Part shown: positions 26,519 to 35,324 of the stretch, piece by piece | Numbering within the stretch: the first letter of the stretch is position 1 | How the letters are laid out: each line of letters opens with the position of its first letter | Source: Aquamicrobium lusatiense | GTDB lineage: Bacteria; Pseudomonadota; Alphaproteobacteria; Rhizobiales; Rhizobiaceae | Assembly (NCBI RefSeq): GCF_014201615.1 | Contig: NZ_JACHEU010000001.1 | Span: 1,445,631 to 1,509,630, forward strand | DNA length: 64,000 nucleotides | Direction of reading: 5' to 3' | Made by a program: the position numbers and the translations under genes | The notes under the pieces: generated by a model | What the model saw: the letters and a program-made list of their open reading frames with translations, nothing else | Told to the model about the DNA's origin: nothing | Databases searched by the model: none

Positions 26519-27460
26519 GTGAACAGTTCCAGTCATTCAAAAGACAGCGCAGCTCCAACTGCGGCCATTGTTTATATGGCCGCGGCCTATGTGCTGTTCA
26601 CGTTTCTCGACACGTCGATCAAATATCTGGCGCTTGCCGGGGTGACGCCTCTTTTTATCGCCTGGATACGCTTTTCCAGTCATGTCGCGCTGGTCGCTGC
26701 GCTGTTCAGAGGCTGGCAGGGAACGGACCGTTTCCGAACTTCCAAGCCATTCGCGCACCTCATAAGAGGCGCGCTGCTGGCGGGCTCCACCATCTTCAAC
26801 ATATTGGCGCTGCGCTATCTGCAACTGGCGGAGACCACCTCGATCTACTTCTTCGGGCCGATGGTGATCACCGCGCTCGCCGGGCCGCTACTTGGCGAAT
26901 GGGCCGGGTGGCGCCGCTGGCTGGCCATTGTGGTCGGCTTTATCGGCGTTCTGGTCATCACGCGCCCGGGCATAGGCGTGTTCGGCATCGGCCATGTGTT
27001 TGCGCTGTGCTCGATGCTGTCGAACTCGGTCTACATCATCATGACACGCAGCATGTCGGCCACGGAAACCGCCGAAAGCCTCATCCTCTATTCGGCACTG
27101 GCGCCGATGATCCTGCTGACGCCGACGCTCTGGTTCACGCAGTGGCCGTCGGTCGGGCTGCTGCAGTGGGGCTTGCTGCTGCTGCTCGGGCTGTTCGGCG
27201 GGCTCGGCCACTGGTGCCTCATTCAGGCCTACCGGCGCGCTACCGCGACGGCGCTCGCGCCCTATCCCTACATGCAGATGGTGTGGGTCATCGCGGCGGG
27301 ATGGCTGGTCTTCGGCCAGTTCCCGGATGTCTGGACGCTTGCCGGCGCCGGCATCATCATGGCCAGTGGCTTGTACATCGTGCACCGCGAGCATCGCCTG
27401 CGGGTTCTCAACCGCGCCGTTGCGGATGCCGATGTGGCGGAGGTGGCGAAAAAGCTTTGA
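26519..27460 (+). CDS. EamA/DMT-superfamily transporter
   Basis: The 313-residue inner-membrane protein has about ten hydrophobic segments in two EamA repeats, with the conserved YLALAGVTPLFIAWIRF in the first half and GLLLLLGLFGGLGHWCLIQA in the second. Such proteins usually export metabolites or amino acids. GTG at 26519 is the likeliest start; no strong ribosome site is seen, and TTG at 26459 or ATG at 26576 are alternatives. It follows the MarR gene by 100 bases on the same strand, so MarR control is possible. Substrate unknown. Confidence 0.85.
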   Translation: MNSSSHSKDSAAPTAAIVYMAAAYVLFTFLDTSIKYLALAGVTPLFIAWIRFSSHVALVAALFRGWQGTDRFRTSKPFAHLIRGALLAGSTIFNILALRYLQLAETTSIYFFGPMVITALAGPLLGEWAGWRRWLAIVVGFIGVLVITRPGIGVFGIGHVFALCSMLSNSVYIIMTRSMSATETAESLILYSALAPMILLTPTLWFTQWPSVGLLQWGLLLLLGLFGGLGHWCLIQAYRRATATALAPYPYMQMVWVIAAGWLVFGQFPDVWTLAGAGIIMASGLYIVHREHRLRVLNRAVADADVAEVAKKL

Positions 27461-27479
27461 CTCGACCCGCAGCGATGGC

Positions 27480-27512
27480 CTAAACGCTTTTAAAAAAATT
27501 TAAATTGTTTAG
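27480..27512. promoter_or_regulatory. AT-rich dyad upstream of the LacI-type regulator
   Basis: CTAAAC (27480-27485) and GTTTAG (27507-27512) are inverted around an A/T core that contains CGCTTTTAAAA and AATTTAAATT. LacI-family operators are usually AT-flanked palindromes with a central CG, as in TAAACGCTTTTA here. It ends just before the ribosome site, so autoregulation is plausible. Confidence 0.35.
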
Positions 27513-27528
27513 CGGGGGAGCATCAACG

Positions 27529-28548
27529 CTGGCTCAGAAAGTCAAGCTTTCCACCATTGCCGACGCGCTGGGCGTATCGACGGCAACGGTATCTCTTGCC
27601 CTGCGGGACAGCCCGCTGGTGGCGGGATCCACGCGCGAACGCATCAAGGAACATGCGCGCGAGATCGGTTATATCTACAACCGTCGCGCTGCGTCCCTGC
27701 GCACCTCGCGTTCGGGCATTGTCGGTGTCGTGGTGCATGACATCATGAACCCGTTCTACGCCGAGATCCTGCGTTCCATCGAGCATGAGCTGGACCGCTC
27801 GCGGCAGACTTTCCTGCTCTCCAACCACTACGACAAGCTCGACAAGCAGCGCACCTTTATCGACACCCTCCTGCAGCTGGGTGCCGATGGCGTGATCATG
27901 TCGCCGGCCATCGACACACCGGCTGCCGACATTCGCATGGCGGAGGAAAATGGCCTGCCTGCCGTCCTGATCGCGCGCGACGTCGAGGGCGCGCATGTAC
28001 CGGTTTTCCGTGGAGACGATGCCTATGGCACCGCACTTGCCACCAATCACCTGATCTCGCTTGGCCACAAGCGCATTGCCATGGTCGGCGGCAACGACCA
28101 GACTTCGACCGGGCGCGACCGCTATCAGGGCTATCTCAATGCCATGCAGGCAGCAGGGCTCGAAGTGCAGCCGACATGGCGCATAGCCGGCCCGCGCACC
28201 AAGCAGGGCGGGTTTGAAGCTGCGAACCAGTTGCTCGCTCTGAAGGACAAGCCCACCGCCGCCTGCTGCTGGAACGATCTCGTCGCCATAGGCCTCATGA
28301 ACGGCATTTCCCGCGCCGGGCTTACGCCGGGCGTGGACATTTCGGTTACCGGCTATGACGATCTGGAAGAGGCCGCGATCGCGACACCGGCCCTGACCAC
28401 CGTGTGGAACGGCCAGCGTGAGGTGGGCCGCCGTGCCGCCAGCGCGCTGCTCGACAAGCTCAATGGCCAGACGGTGGGCCAGACCCAGGAATTGATAAGA
28501 CCGGAACTGCATGTTCGCCAGTCGACCGGTCGCCCCGTGGAGCGCTGA
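27529..28548 (+). CDS. LacI-family transcriptional regulator
   Basis: The 339-residue protein has the LacI helix-turn-helix at the very N-terminus (LSTIADALGVSTATVSLALR) and hinge region (YNRRAASLRTSRSGIVGVVV), then a periplasmic-binding-protein-like effector domain ending in CWNDLVAIGLMNGI, ISVTGYDDLEEAA and REVGRRAASALL. The start appears to be CTG at 27529 (encoding MAQKVKLST), because AGCGGGGGAG lies 8 bases upstream. A TTG at 27505 has no ribosome site. A 2-hydroxyacid dehydrogenase gene begins 4 bases after its stop, so both are co-transcribed. Effector unknown. Confidence 0.88.
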   Translation: MAQKVKLSTIADALGVSTATVSLALRDSPLVAGSTRERIKEHAREIGYIYNRRAASLRTSRSGIVGVVVHDIMNPFYAEILRSIEHELDRSRQTFLLSNHYDKLDKQRTFIDTLLQLGADGVIMSPAIDTPAADIRMAEENGLPAVLIARDVEGAHVPVFRGDDAYGTALATNHLISLGHKRIAMVGGNDQTSTGRDRYQGYLNAMQAAGLEVQPTWRIAGPRTKQGGFEAANQLLALKDKPTAACCWNDLVAIGLMNGISRAGLTPGVDISVTGYDDLEEAAIATPALTTVWNGQREVGRRAASALLDKLNGQTVGQTQELIRPELHVRQSTGRPVER

Positions 28549-28552
28549 ATTC

Positions 28553-29527
28553 ATGTCGATTTCGTCCGGGCCGGCCACTGTCCTCGTTTGCGGCAATCTG
28601 CATGGCCATGCCGTAAAACGCATCGGCGAGGCGTTCCGGCTTGTGCACATTGAGCGCGCCGACCCGTCGCTTCTGTCGCCGCAGGATATTGCTGCGGTGC
28701 GTGCTATCTCTGCCTTCGGGGGCATCGATGCGGATTTCATCGATGCGTTCCCCAATCTGGAAATCATCGCCAATTTCGGCGTCGGTTATGATTCCGTGGA
28801 TGCCGTTCATGCCGGTGCGAAAGGGGTCATGGTCACCAACACGCCGGATGTTCTGACGGAAGAGGTTGCGGATCTGACCGTTGCTCTCCTGTTGTCCACC
28901 CTGCGCGAGCTGCCCGGCGCAGAGGCATGGCTGCGGCAGGGCAGGTGGGCAAAAGAGGGCTTCTACCGGCTGAGCCCTCTCAGTTTGCGCGGGCGCAGCA
29001 TCGGCATTTTCGGCCTCGGCCGGATCGGGCTTGCGGTGGCCAAACGTCTGGAAGCCTTCGGCGTTACGGTCGCCTATCACAATCGCCGGCCTGTCGATGG
29101 CGTGGACTATGCTTATCATGCCACGCTGAAGGATCTTGCTGAAGCTGTCGATACGCTGATCTGCATCGCGCCCGGAGGGGCTGCGACGGAAAAGGCGATC
29201 AACGCCGAAATCCTGAAAGCGCTCGGTACCGATGGCGTTCTCATCAATACGGGCCGTGGAACGACGGTCGATGAGGATGCATTGGCGGCTGCACTTTCAG
29301 ATGGCACGATCGCCGCCGCCGGGCTGGATGTGTTCGCGCATGAACCGTACGTGCCGCAGGCCCTTCTCGATGCGCCGCACACCGTTCTCCTGCCGCATGT
29401 TGCTTCGGCGTCAGTGCCGACGCGCAGGGCCATGGCCGATCTGTGCGTCGACAATCTCGTGTCGTGGTTTGGTGCGCGCAAGGCGCTGACACCGGTGCCT
29501 GAAACGGCGCATGTGAAGGCGAAGTAG
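28553..29527 (+). CDS. D-isomer-specific 2-hydroxyacid dehydrogenase
   Basis: The 324-residue NAD(P)H-dependent reductase should interconvert 2-oxo acids and D-2-hydroxyacids. Visible are the Rossmann motif GIFGLGRIGLAVA near residue 150, the substrate Arg in INTGRGTTVDEDAL, the Glu in FAHEPYVP, and the catalytic His in LLPHVASAS. It is closest in pattern to glyoxylate/hydroxypyruvate (or hydroxyphenylpyruvate) reductases. It follows the LacI regulator by 4 bases. Given the purine-to-glyoxylate genes upstream, reduction of glyoxylate or hydroxypyruvate is an attractive but unproven role. Confidence 0.9.
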   Translation: MSISSGPATVLVCGNLHGHAVKRIGEAFRLVHIERADPSLLSPQDIAAVRAISAFGGIDADFIDAFPNLEIIANFGVGYDSVDAVHAGAKGVMVTNTPDVLTEEVADLTVALLLSTLRELPGAEAWLRQGRWAKEGFYRLSPLSLRGRSIGIFGLGRIGLAVAKRLEAFGVTVAYHNRRPVDGVDYAYHATLKDLAEAVDTLICIAPGGAATEKAINAEILKALGTDGVLINTGRGTTVDEDALAAALSDGTIAAAGLDVFAHEPYVPQALLDAPHTVLLPHVASASVPTRRAMADLCVDNLVSWFGARKALTPVPETAHVKAK

Positions 29528-29542
29528 CGCCAGGCGGCCGGT

Positions 29543-30316
29543 TTACTCGGCCGCTACGCGCGCTTCCGGCCTCGCCGCCGCGTGGAGGCGCACGGCATCG
29601 CCGAAGGCCCGGAAGATTTTTTGCGAAACGCTGTCGGACTTCACCCAGTATTCGGGATGCCACTGCACGCCGACCGCGAAGGCGCGGGCCCCTTTCACGG
29701 ACACGGCCTCGACCGTTCCATCTTCGGCCACGGCCTCGACCTGAAGGTTTTCGCCCAGACGGTCGGCTGCCTGCCGGTGAACGGAATTTACTTCGATGTC
29801 GCCGGCTCCAAAGACACCGGCAAGGCAGGTTCCCGGCCGGATGCTGACCTTCTGGCGGATGGCGAATCGCTTGTCCTGATCGTCGCTCGCCGGCGCCCGG
29901 TGATCGAGCGAACCCTCGCGTTCCTGAATTTCGCTGGCGAGGGTGCCGCCAAGCGCCACATTCAGCTCCTGTATGCCGCGGCAGATGGCGAGCAGCGGGA
30001 CGCCGCGCCCGATGGCCTTGCGGATAAGGGGAAGGGTGGTCGAGTCGCGCGCTGAATCGTAGGGGCCGTTTTCCTCGCTGGCATCACCGCCATAAAGCGA
30101 GGGATGAACGTTCGATTTCGAGCCCGTAAGCATGACGCCATCGACCCGCGACAGCAGCGCATCCAGATCGAGCCGATCGCCGAAAGAGGGGACCAGCACG
30201 GGCAGGGCGCCGGCGCCGGTGATCACCGCTTCCAGATATTGCTGGGGCGCGGCATGCCAAGTGTAATTCTCAAACTGCCTGACGTCCGTGGAGACGGCAA
30301 CGAGCGGCTGCGCCAT
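29543..30316 (-). CDS. Class C26 glutamine amidotransferase-like gamma-glutamyl hydrolase
   Basis: The 257-residue protein has the class C26 triad: Cys in LLAICRGIQELNVALGG near residue 115 and His-Glu in VQWHPEYW near residue 221. GVMLTGSKSNVHPSLYGG is the typical oxyanion-side segment of gamma-glutamyl-gamma-aminobutyrate hydrolases (the other protein called PuuD). Such enzymes release glutamate from gamma-glutamylated amines. A PuuA-like ligase that could make such substrates is 8 kb away at 19985-21370. It converges on the dehydrogenase gene; its TAA lies in the loop of a GCGGCCG/CGGCCGC hairpin at 29534-29554. Confidence 0.87.
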   Translation of the reverse strand: MAQPLVAVSTDVRQFENYTWHAAPQQYLEAVITGAGALPVLVPSFGDRLDLDALLSRVDGVMLTGSKSNVHPSLYGGDASEENGPYDSARDSTTLPLIRKAIGRGVPLLAICRGIQELNVALGGTLASEIQEREGSLDHRAPASDDQDKRFAIRQKVSIRPGTCLAGVFGAGDIEVNSVHRQAADRLGENLQVEAVAEDGTVEAVSVKGARAFAVGVQWHPEYWVKSDSVSQKIFRAFGDAVRLHAAARPEARVAAE

Positions 30317-30564
30317 GATGTGTGAATCCGGTAAGTTTCAGGAACTGTGCTTCGGGCAGGATTTATCATGAACTTCATGCCGCTGTGAAGGAGACAAGGT
30401 TGACGTCAGGTCCGGATGCTATTGCGCCCTGGGTGGGGATAGATGCATCCTGTCTTGAAATGATTTGAACCGGGGATATGAGAGCGACGTCGGATAAGTC
30501 CGCCACCTCCCCGTTTCTAAAAGTTTTTTTAATGCGAATGTGTCATCATCTTCGCATGGGGTGA

Positions 30565-32886
30565 GTGCCGAATGTGACCGCGATCAAGCGAAAAGAGCTG
30601 CCTGACGACGTCTACATTCCGTTCGTGGAGACGCTTTTCCGCGACGGCTTCACGCTTGCTATAGGCATTTCCGCACAGACGGCCCTCATGTGCATCGTGG
30701 GCGCGAAAACCGGAAATCCCTCCTATCTGGTTCTGGCTGCTGTTCTGGTGCTTGTCGGTATCGTGCGCGTCATGAACATGCGCCGCTTCTCGGCCCTGCC
30801 GCCCATCGAGACGCGTCAGGAAGCATATCGCCGCGAAACCCGCTACATCATCTACGGGGCCATGCATGGTCTCGTTCTCGGCACTTTCTGCCTTACCGCG
30901 ATCTATACCGCACAGGATGAGTTCGCCGAGATTGCCGCGGTCTGTATCGTGCTGGCCACGGCGACAGGCATTGCCGGCCGGAACTACGGATCGCCGAGGA
31001 TGGTCAACATCCTGATCCTGACGCTGGCCTGCCCGATGGCTCTGGGCTTCATCCTGCGTGGGGACTTCTACCATGTTGCGCTGGGGTTGCTCTCCGCGCC
31101 CTTCCTGCTGGCGATCCATCGCTATGCAGATACGGTGCGGGACGTGCTGTTCACGGCGATCTCGGCTGAAAAGCTCGCCAACCGGCTGGCTCAGCGTTTC
31201 AACCGGGCGCTCAACACCATGCCGCACGGGCTCATCATGCTGGACCCTGACGGAAAGGTTGTGGTGGCGAACGCCGAGGCGGCCCGTTTGCTCTCGATCC
31301 ATTCGCCTGACGATCTGCTGGGACGTTCGGTCCATTCGCTTCTGATGCGTGGCGTGGTCAGCGGCATGCTGACCCGCAAGGACTGCCAGCTTGTCGAAAC
31401 ACAGCTGACAAAGGCGCTGCGGGAGGGTCGCGATCGCAAGGTTCTGGTGGGTTTTGCAAATGGCCAGCACTACGAGTTTTCGGCCCGCGAAGGCAGCCAG
31501 GAACTCGGCGTCATCACATTCGAGGACGTGACCGCCCGCGTCGAGGCGGAGGAGCGCATCCGCTTCATGGCCCGATACGACAGCCTGACCGGGCTGGTGA
31601 ACCGGGCCTATTTTCATGAACTGGTCGAGGAAAGCCTCAGCACGGGCGATCAGAAACGCTACTGCGCCATCGCAACCATCGATCTGGACGATTTCAAGAG
31701 CGTCAACGATACCGTTGGCCATCCCGTGGGTGACGGTCTCATCTATGCCGTGGCGGAGCGGCTTGCGGAGTTTGCCGCACCGGGCATCCAGATAAGCCGT
31801 TTCGGTGGCGACGAGTTCATTCTCTTCTTCGACAGGGTGGAGAGCGAAAGCCAGTTCACCCGCATGATGGACGAGATTTTTGCCGGACTGAAAGGCGAAG
31901 TGGATGTCGCCGGCCATGTGCTGCGCATTCAGGTGAGCGCCGGTGCGGTGCTGTCGCGTGTTGAGTTCAGCGAGGTTGACGAAATGATCGTCAAGGCCGA
32001 CCTCGCGCTCTACAAGGCCAAGGAACTGGGCAAGAATGGCTGGCAGCTGTTCGAATCGTCGATGGATGCGGCGTTCCGCGACCGCCAGAGAATGAAGGCG
32101 GATCTGCGCGCGGCCGTCGAGGCGGGCACGTTGCGCGTCGTCTATCAGCCGATCGTGACCATGGCGACCATGCGCATTTCCGGCTGCGAGGCCCTGTGCC
32201 GGTGGGACCATCCAGCGCTGGGCCCGGTGTCGCCGGGCGTCTTCATTCCGCTGGCTGAGGAAATGGGCATCATCTCCCAGATCAGCACCTTCATGCTGAA
32301 TGCCGCCTGTGCGGAATGCATGAAATGGCCTGAGCATACCAATGTCTCGGTCAACCTCTCCGCCAAGGACTTCCGCAACAGCGACGTCATACAGAAGGTG
32401 CGCAATGCGCTGGAAGCTTCCGGCCTGCCGCCGCACCGGCTTGAAGTCGAGGTGACGGAAACGGCGCTTCTGGACGACAAATCCGAGACGCGCCAGCTTC
32501 TGCAGGAACTGAAATCGCTGGGCGTAAGGATTGCTCTGGACGATTTCGGCACCGGGTATTCCAGCCTCAGCTACCTGCACAAGCTGCCGCTGGACAAGGT
32601 CAAGATCGACCGCTCCTTTCTGTCCGACGTGACGCAGAATCCGCGGTCGCTCGAACTGCTCAAGGGCATCGTGGCCCTGTCGCGGTCGCTGGGGCTTGCC
32701 GTGACCATTGAAGGCGTCGAGACCTTCGAGCAGTTGCGCATTCTGTCGCGACAGGTCGAGCCTGAGCTGGTGCAGGGTTTCCTGTTCGGTGCGGCCCTCA
32801 GCGCATCCGGCATCGAAACCATGTCGACGGCGCGCTGGCCATTCGCGCACGACGAGCTGGTGGCTTCGGGCGCAACCCGCAAATAG
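30565..32886 (+). CDS. Membrane PAS-GGDEF-EAL cyclic-di-GMP protein
   Basis: The 773-residue protein has five or six N-terminal transmembrane segments (about residues 20-190), a PAS domain (ALNTMPHGLIMLDPDGKVVV), a GGDEF domain (SRFGGDEFILFF near residue 413) and an EAL domain (EALCRWDHP near 541, ALDDFGTGYSSLSYLHKL). The GGDEF motif is intact but no RxxD inhibitory site precedes it. The EAL metal and catalytic residues (EAL, NLSAKDF, EVTETAL, DDFGTG) are present, so both synthesis and breakdown of c-di-GMP are possible. GTG at 30565 is used; GTG at 30574 is an alternative. It is divergent from the C26 hydrolase and precedes a FeeM-like gene. Confidence 0.92.
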   Translation: MPNVTAIKRKELPDDVYIPFVETLFRDGFTLAIGISAQTALMCIVGAKTGNPSYLVLAAVLVLVGIVRVMNMRRFSALPPIETRQEAYRRETRYIIYGAMHGLVLGTFCLTAIYTAQDEFAEIAAVCIVLATATGIAGRNYGSPRMVNILILTLACPMALGFILRGDFYHVALGLLSAPFLLAIHRYADTVRDVLFTAISAEKLANRLAQRFNRALNTMPHGLIMLDPDGKVVVANAEAARLLSIHSPDDLLGRSVHSLLMRGVVSGMLTRKDCQLVETQLTKALREGRDRKVLVGFANGQHYEFSAREGSQELGVITFEDVTARVEAEERIRFMARYDSLTGLVNRAYFHELVEESLSTGDQKRYCAIATIDLDDFKSVNDTVGHPVGDGLIYAVAERLAEFAAPGIQISRFGGDEFILFFDRVESESQFTRMMDEIFAGLKGEVDVAGHVLRIQVSAGAVLSRVEFSEVDEMIVKADLALYKAKELGKNGWQLFESSMDAAFRDRQRMKADLRAAVEAGTLRVVYQPIVTMATMRISGCEALCRWDHPALGPVSPGVFIPLAEEMGIISQISTFMLNAACAECMKWPEHTNVSVNLSAKDFRNSDVIQKVRNALEASGLPPHRLEVEVTETALLDDKSETRQLLQELKSLGVRIALDDFGTGYSSLSYLHKLPLDKVKIDRSFLSDVTQNPRSLELLKGIVALSRSLGLAVTIEGVETFEQLRILSRQVEPELVQGFLFGAALSASGIETMSTARWPFAHDELVASGATRK

Positions 32887-33032
32887 CAGATCCGCCTTGG
32901 CCTGGCGCAGCCTCCGGCTGCTTCCCTTGCACTGCGATGTCGTTTTATTAAGGTTAATTCCGGGTAAAACAGGATTTCTTTAATTAAAACTTTACTGATG
33001 TGTTCCAACCCTTACCGTGCTTTGAGAGCGGC

Positions 33033-33824
33033 ATGACAGAGGGTAAGCCGATGGTGACCCGGCAGTTGAAGCTGGATGCGGACGCGGAACAGCTAAAGCC
33101 GGGCTTATCCAGCTCGGGCTTCGCCAACAAGGTATTCGAACTGCTCGACCGGTCCGAATATCGCCGCTGCGACAAGGGCGAGGATCTGGAAGACATATAC
33201 CGGCTGCGCTACAAGGCCTACCGGTTCAACGACATGGTTCCGGACGCGGATCGGCGCACGATCATCGATGAACTGGACGATGCTCCGAACGTCTATCGGT
33301 TCGGTGTCTATGTGGACCAGAATCTGGTTTCCACCATGCGCATCCATCACGTCACGCTCGAAACGCCGATATCGCCCTCTGTTCAGGCCTTCGGGGACAT
33401 CGTGCGCCCCATGCTGGAAGCCGGCGACACCTTCGTGTGCATGAGCCGTTTTGCCTCCGATCCGGAACTGGCACGCGCATATCCGCATCTGATCTACGTG
33501 ACGCTGCGGCTGGCGGGCATGGCCTGCATCTATTTCAATGCGCCATACGGGCTTTCCACGGTGCGGGAAGACCATGCCGGCTTCTATCGGCGCATCTACA
33601 ATTCGGAACAGATCAGCGAGCCGCGCGGCTATCCAGGCGTGTTCAACAAGGTGGTGTTGTTCCGCACGAACGCCATCGAGAACCGCGAGCGCTACTATGC
33701 GCGCTTCCCCTTCTTCCGCTCGACCGAAACCGAGCGTCGCCTGCTGTTCGGCAAGGTGGGGGCAGGGGAGTTGCAGCCGCTGACCATCCTGCCCAGCGCC
33801 CGATATCTGCACCACGCCGCGTGA
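33033..33824 (+). CDS. FeeM/LuxI-like N-acyl amino acid synthase-domain protein
   Basis: The 263-residue protein has a GNAT-like fold resembling autoinducer synthases and the N-acyl amino acid synthase FeeM: EDIYRLRYKAYRFNDMVP near residue 50 parallels the LuxI LRxxxF region, then DELDDAPNVYRFGVYVD and LVSTMRIHHVTLET (acidic pair and VSTMR strand), followed by VCMSRFASDP. Its product could be an acylated amino acid or related signal. No regulator of LuxR type is adjacent. ATG at 33033 is used, but ATG at 33051 has a better AGAGGG site. It lies 146 bases after the GGDEF-EAL gene on the same strand. Confidence 0.7.
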   Translation: MTEGKPMVTRQLKLDADAEQLKPGLSSSGFANKVFELLDRSEYRRCDKGEDLEDIYRLRYKAYRFNDMVPDADRRTIIDELDDAPNVYRFGVYVDQNLVSTMRIHHVTLETPISPSVQAFGDIVRPMLEAGDTFVCMSRFASDPELARAYPHLIYVTLRLAGMACIYFNAPYGLSTVREDHAGFYRRIYNSEQISEPRGYPGVFNKVVLFRTNAIENRERYYARFPFFRSTETERRLLFGKVGAGELQPLTILPSARYLHHAA

Positions 33825-33877
33825 TTCCGGGCCGCATGATCCCGGATCGTCTGGCCTGAAGCAGGTCGTCCGGAAGC

Positions 33878-33897
33878 GGAGCCGTTTTACCGGCTCC
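33878..33897. terminator. Small hairpin between convergent genes, stop codon in loop
   Basis: GGAGCCG (33878-33884) and CGGCTCC (33891-33897) form a 7-base stem around TTTTAC. The TAA of the minus-strand dehydrogenase is read across the loop. No long U-tract follows on either strand, so termination is uncertain. Confidence 0.35.
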
Positions 33898-35230
33898 CCT
33901 GATAGGCGATGCGCCACAGCGTGCCGCTGCCGTCCTCGCTGACGATCAGGGCGCCGTCGCGGGCAATCGCGACCCCGACCGGCCGTCCCCACACGGAGCC
34001 GTCGGAGAGGACGAAGCCGGTCATGAAGTCCTCATAGGCACCCGTCGGCCGGCCATTGTCAAACAGCAGGCGCACCACCTTGTAGCCCGTTATCAGGCCC
34101 CGGTTCCATGAGCCGTGCAGGGCAACGAAGGCATCTCCGCGATAGGCGGCAGGGAACTGGTCGCCTTCGTAGAAGGCGATGCCGAGCGGCGCGGAATGCG
34201 CCTGGATCAGCACGTCCGGCACCGTCACCTTGTCGGCGAGGTCGGGCCTTGAGCCGGCATGGCGCGGGTCCTCGTGATCGCCGATATAGTACCACGGCCA
34301 GCCGTAGAATGCGCCTTCGCTTACGCTTGTCGCATAGTCGAAGGGCAGGTTATCGCCCAGGCCGTCGCGCTCGTTGACGGCACACCACAACGCGTTCGTG
34401 GCCGGCTGCAATGCCAGTCCCGAACAATTGCGCAGTCCCGTCGCAGCGATTCGCTGGTTCGCGCCATCCGCGTCGAAGGCGAGCACCGTGGCGCGGTCGG
34501 TTTCGGAACCCCAGCCTGCGCCGATCGGCTGCGCGCTTCGCCATGCGTCCAGCCCTCCGGGCGCCTCGCCCATGCCGGAGGCGACATTCGATTGCGAGCC
34601 GACCGAGACGTAGAGCGTTTCGCCGTCCGCGGAGAAGGCGAGGTCGCGGGTCCAGTGGCCTCCGGAAGGAAGCTCGGCAACGATGACCTCGGGTTCGGAA
34701 GAGGCTTCGAGGTCGCCGCTTTTGTAAGGGAAGCGAACGACGCTGTCGGTGTTGGCGACATAAACCCATTGCGGATCGGCGGCGGGATGAAAGGCGATGC
34801 CGTAGGGCTGGTTCAGCCCGCCGGCAAAGACGGAGTTTTGCACAGGCTTCGCGCTGCCGTCTTCAAGACGGTAGACCGACACCTGATCGGCGCCGGATTC
34901 GGCAACGAATATGTCGCCATTCGGGGCCACGCGCACGATACGCGGCCCGCCGAGGCCGGAAGCGATCATGTGTGCGGAAAAGCCCTTTGGCAGTTGGGGG
35001 CTGACATTTTCCGGCGGGCTGACCCGCCGCGCGCTGTTGGAGGTGGACTCTGTCGCAAAGGGAGCGGGAAGGTCCTGCGGCGTGAAATGCCGCCGAATGC
35101 CCGGCCTGTCGTCCCGCCAGCCGCCGAACGCCGCTTCGCCGGTCAGCGTCGCGCCGGTTTCCTGCGCCACCGCGGCAGTACCCGCCAGCAGGACCGAAGC
35201 CGCCGCGACCCGTTTCATGAGGTGGATCAT
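33887..35230 (-). CDS. Secreted PQQ-type (sorbosone) dehydrogenase beta-propeller
   Basis: The 447-residue protein has a signal peptide (MKRVAAASVLLAGTAAVAQ after a short lead) and a GDH/sorbosone-dehydrogenase propeller. Motifs are PKGFSAHMIASGLGGPR, GLALQPATNALWCAVNERD, NLPFDYATSVSEGAFYGWPW and HSAPLGIAFYEGDQFP followed by FVALHGSWNR. These are typical of periplasmic PQQ-dependent sugar or aldehyde oxidation. The ATG at 35230 follows AAGGAGG. PQQ synthesis genes are not in the window. It lies downstream of hrcA where grpE is often found. Confidence 0.86.
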   Translation of the reverse strand: MIHLMKRVAAASVLLAGTAAVAQETGATLTGEAAFGGWRDDRPGIRRHFTPQDLPAPFATESTSNSARRVSPPENVSPQLPKGFSAHMIASGLGGPRIVRVAPNGDIFVAESGADQVSVYRLEDGSAKPVQNSVFAGGLNQPYGIAFHPAADPQWVYVANTDSVVRFPYKSGDLEASSEPEVIVAELPSGGHWTRDLAFSADGETLYVSVGSQSNVASGMGEAPGGLDAWRSAQPIGAGWGSETDRATVLAFDADGANQRIAATGLRNCSGLALQPATNALWCAVNERDGLGDNLPFDYATSVSEGAFYGWPWYYIGDHEDPRHAGSRPDLADKVTVPDVLIQAHSAPLGIAFYEGDQFPAAYRGDAFVALHGSWNRGLITGYKVVRLLFDNGRPTGAYEDFMTGFVLSDGSVWGRPVGVAIARDGALIVSEDGSGTLWRIAYQGSR

Positions 35231-35324
35231 GCCGTCCTCCTTCCGCTGTCGGCCCGTCAGGCGGCACTTTAGGAAAGCGGGCGCGGCGATGCATCACACG
35301 AGGACGTGATGTGGCGCGCCTTTT

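Noticed and set aside
30529..32850. A 773-codon open frame antisense to the GGDEF-EAL gene
   Set aside because: Rich in His, Arg, Gln and Asp with no domain; typical of the complement of a high-GC coding gene.
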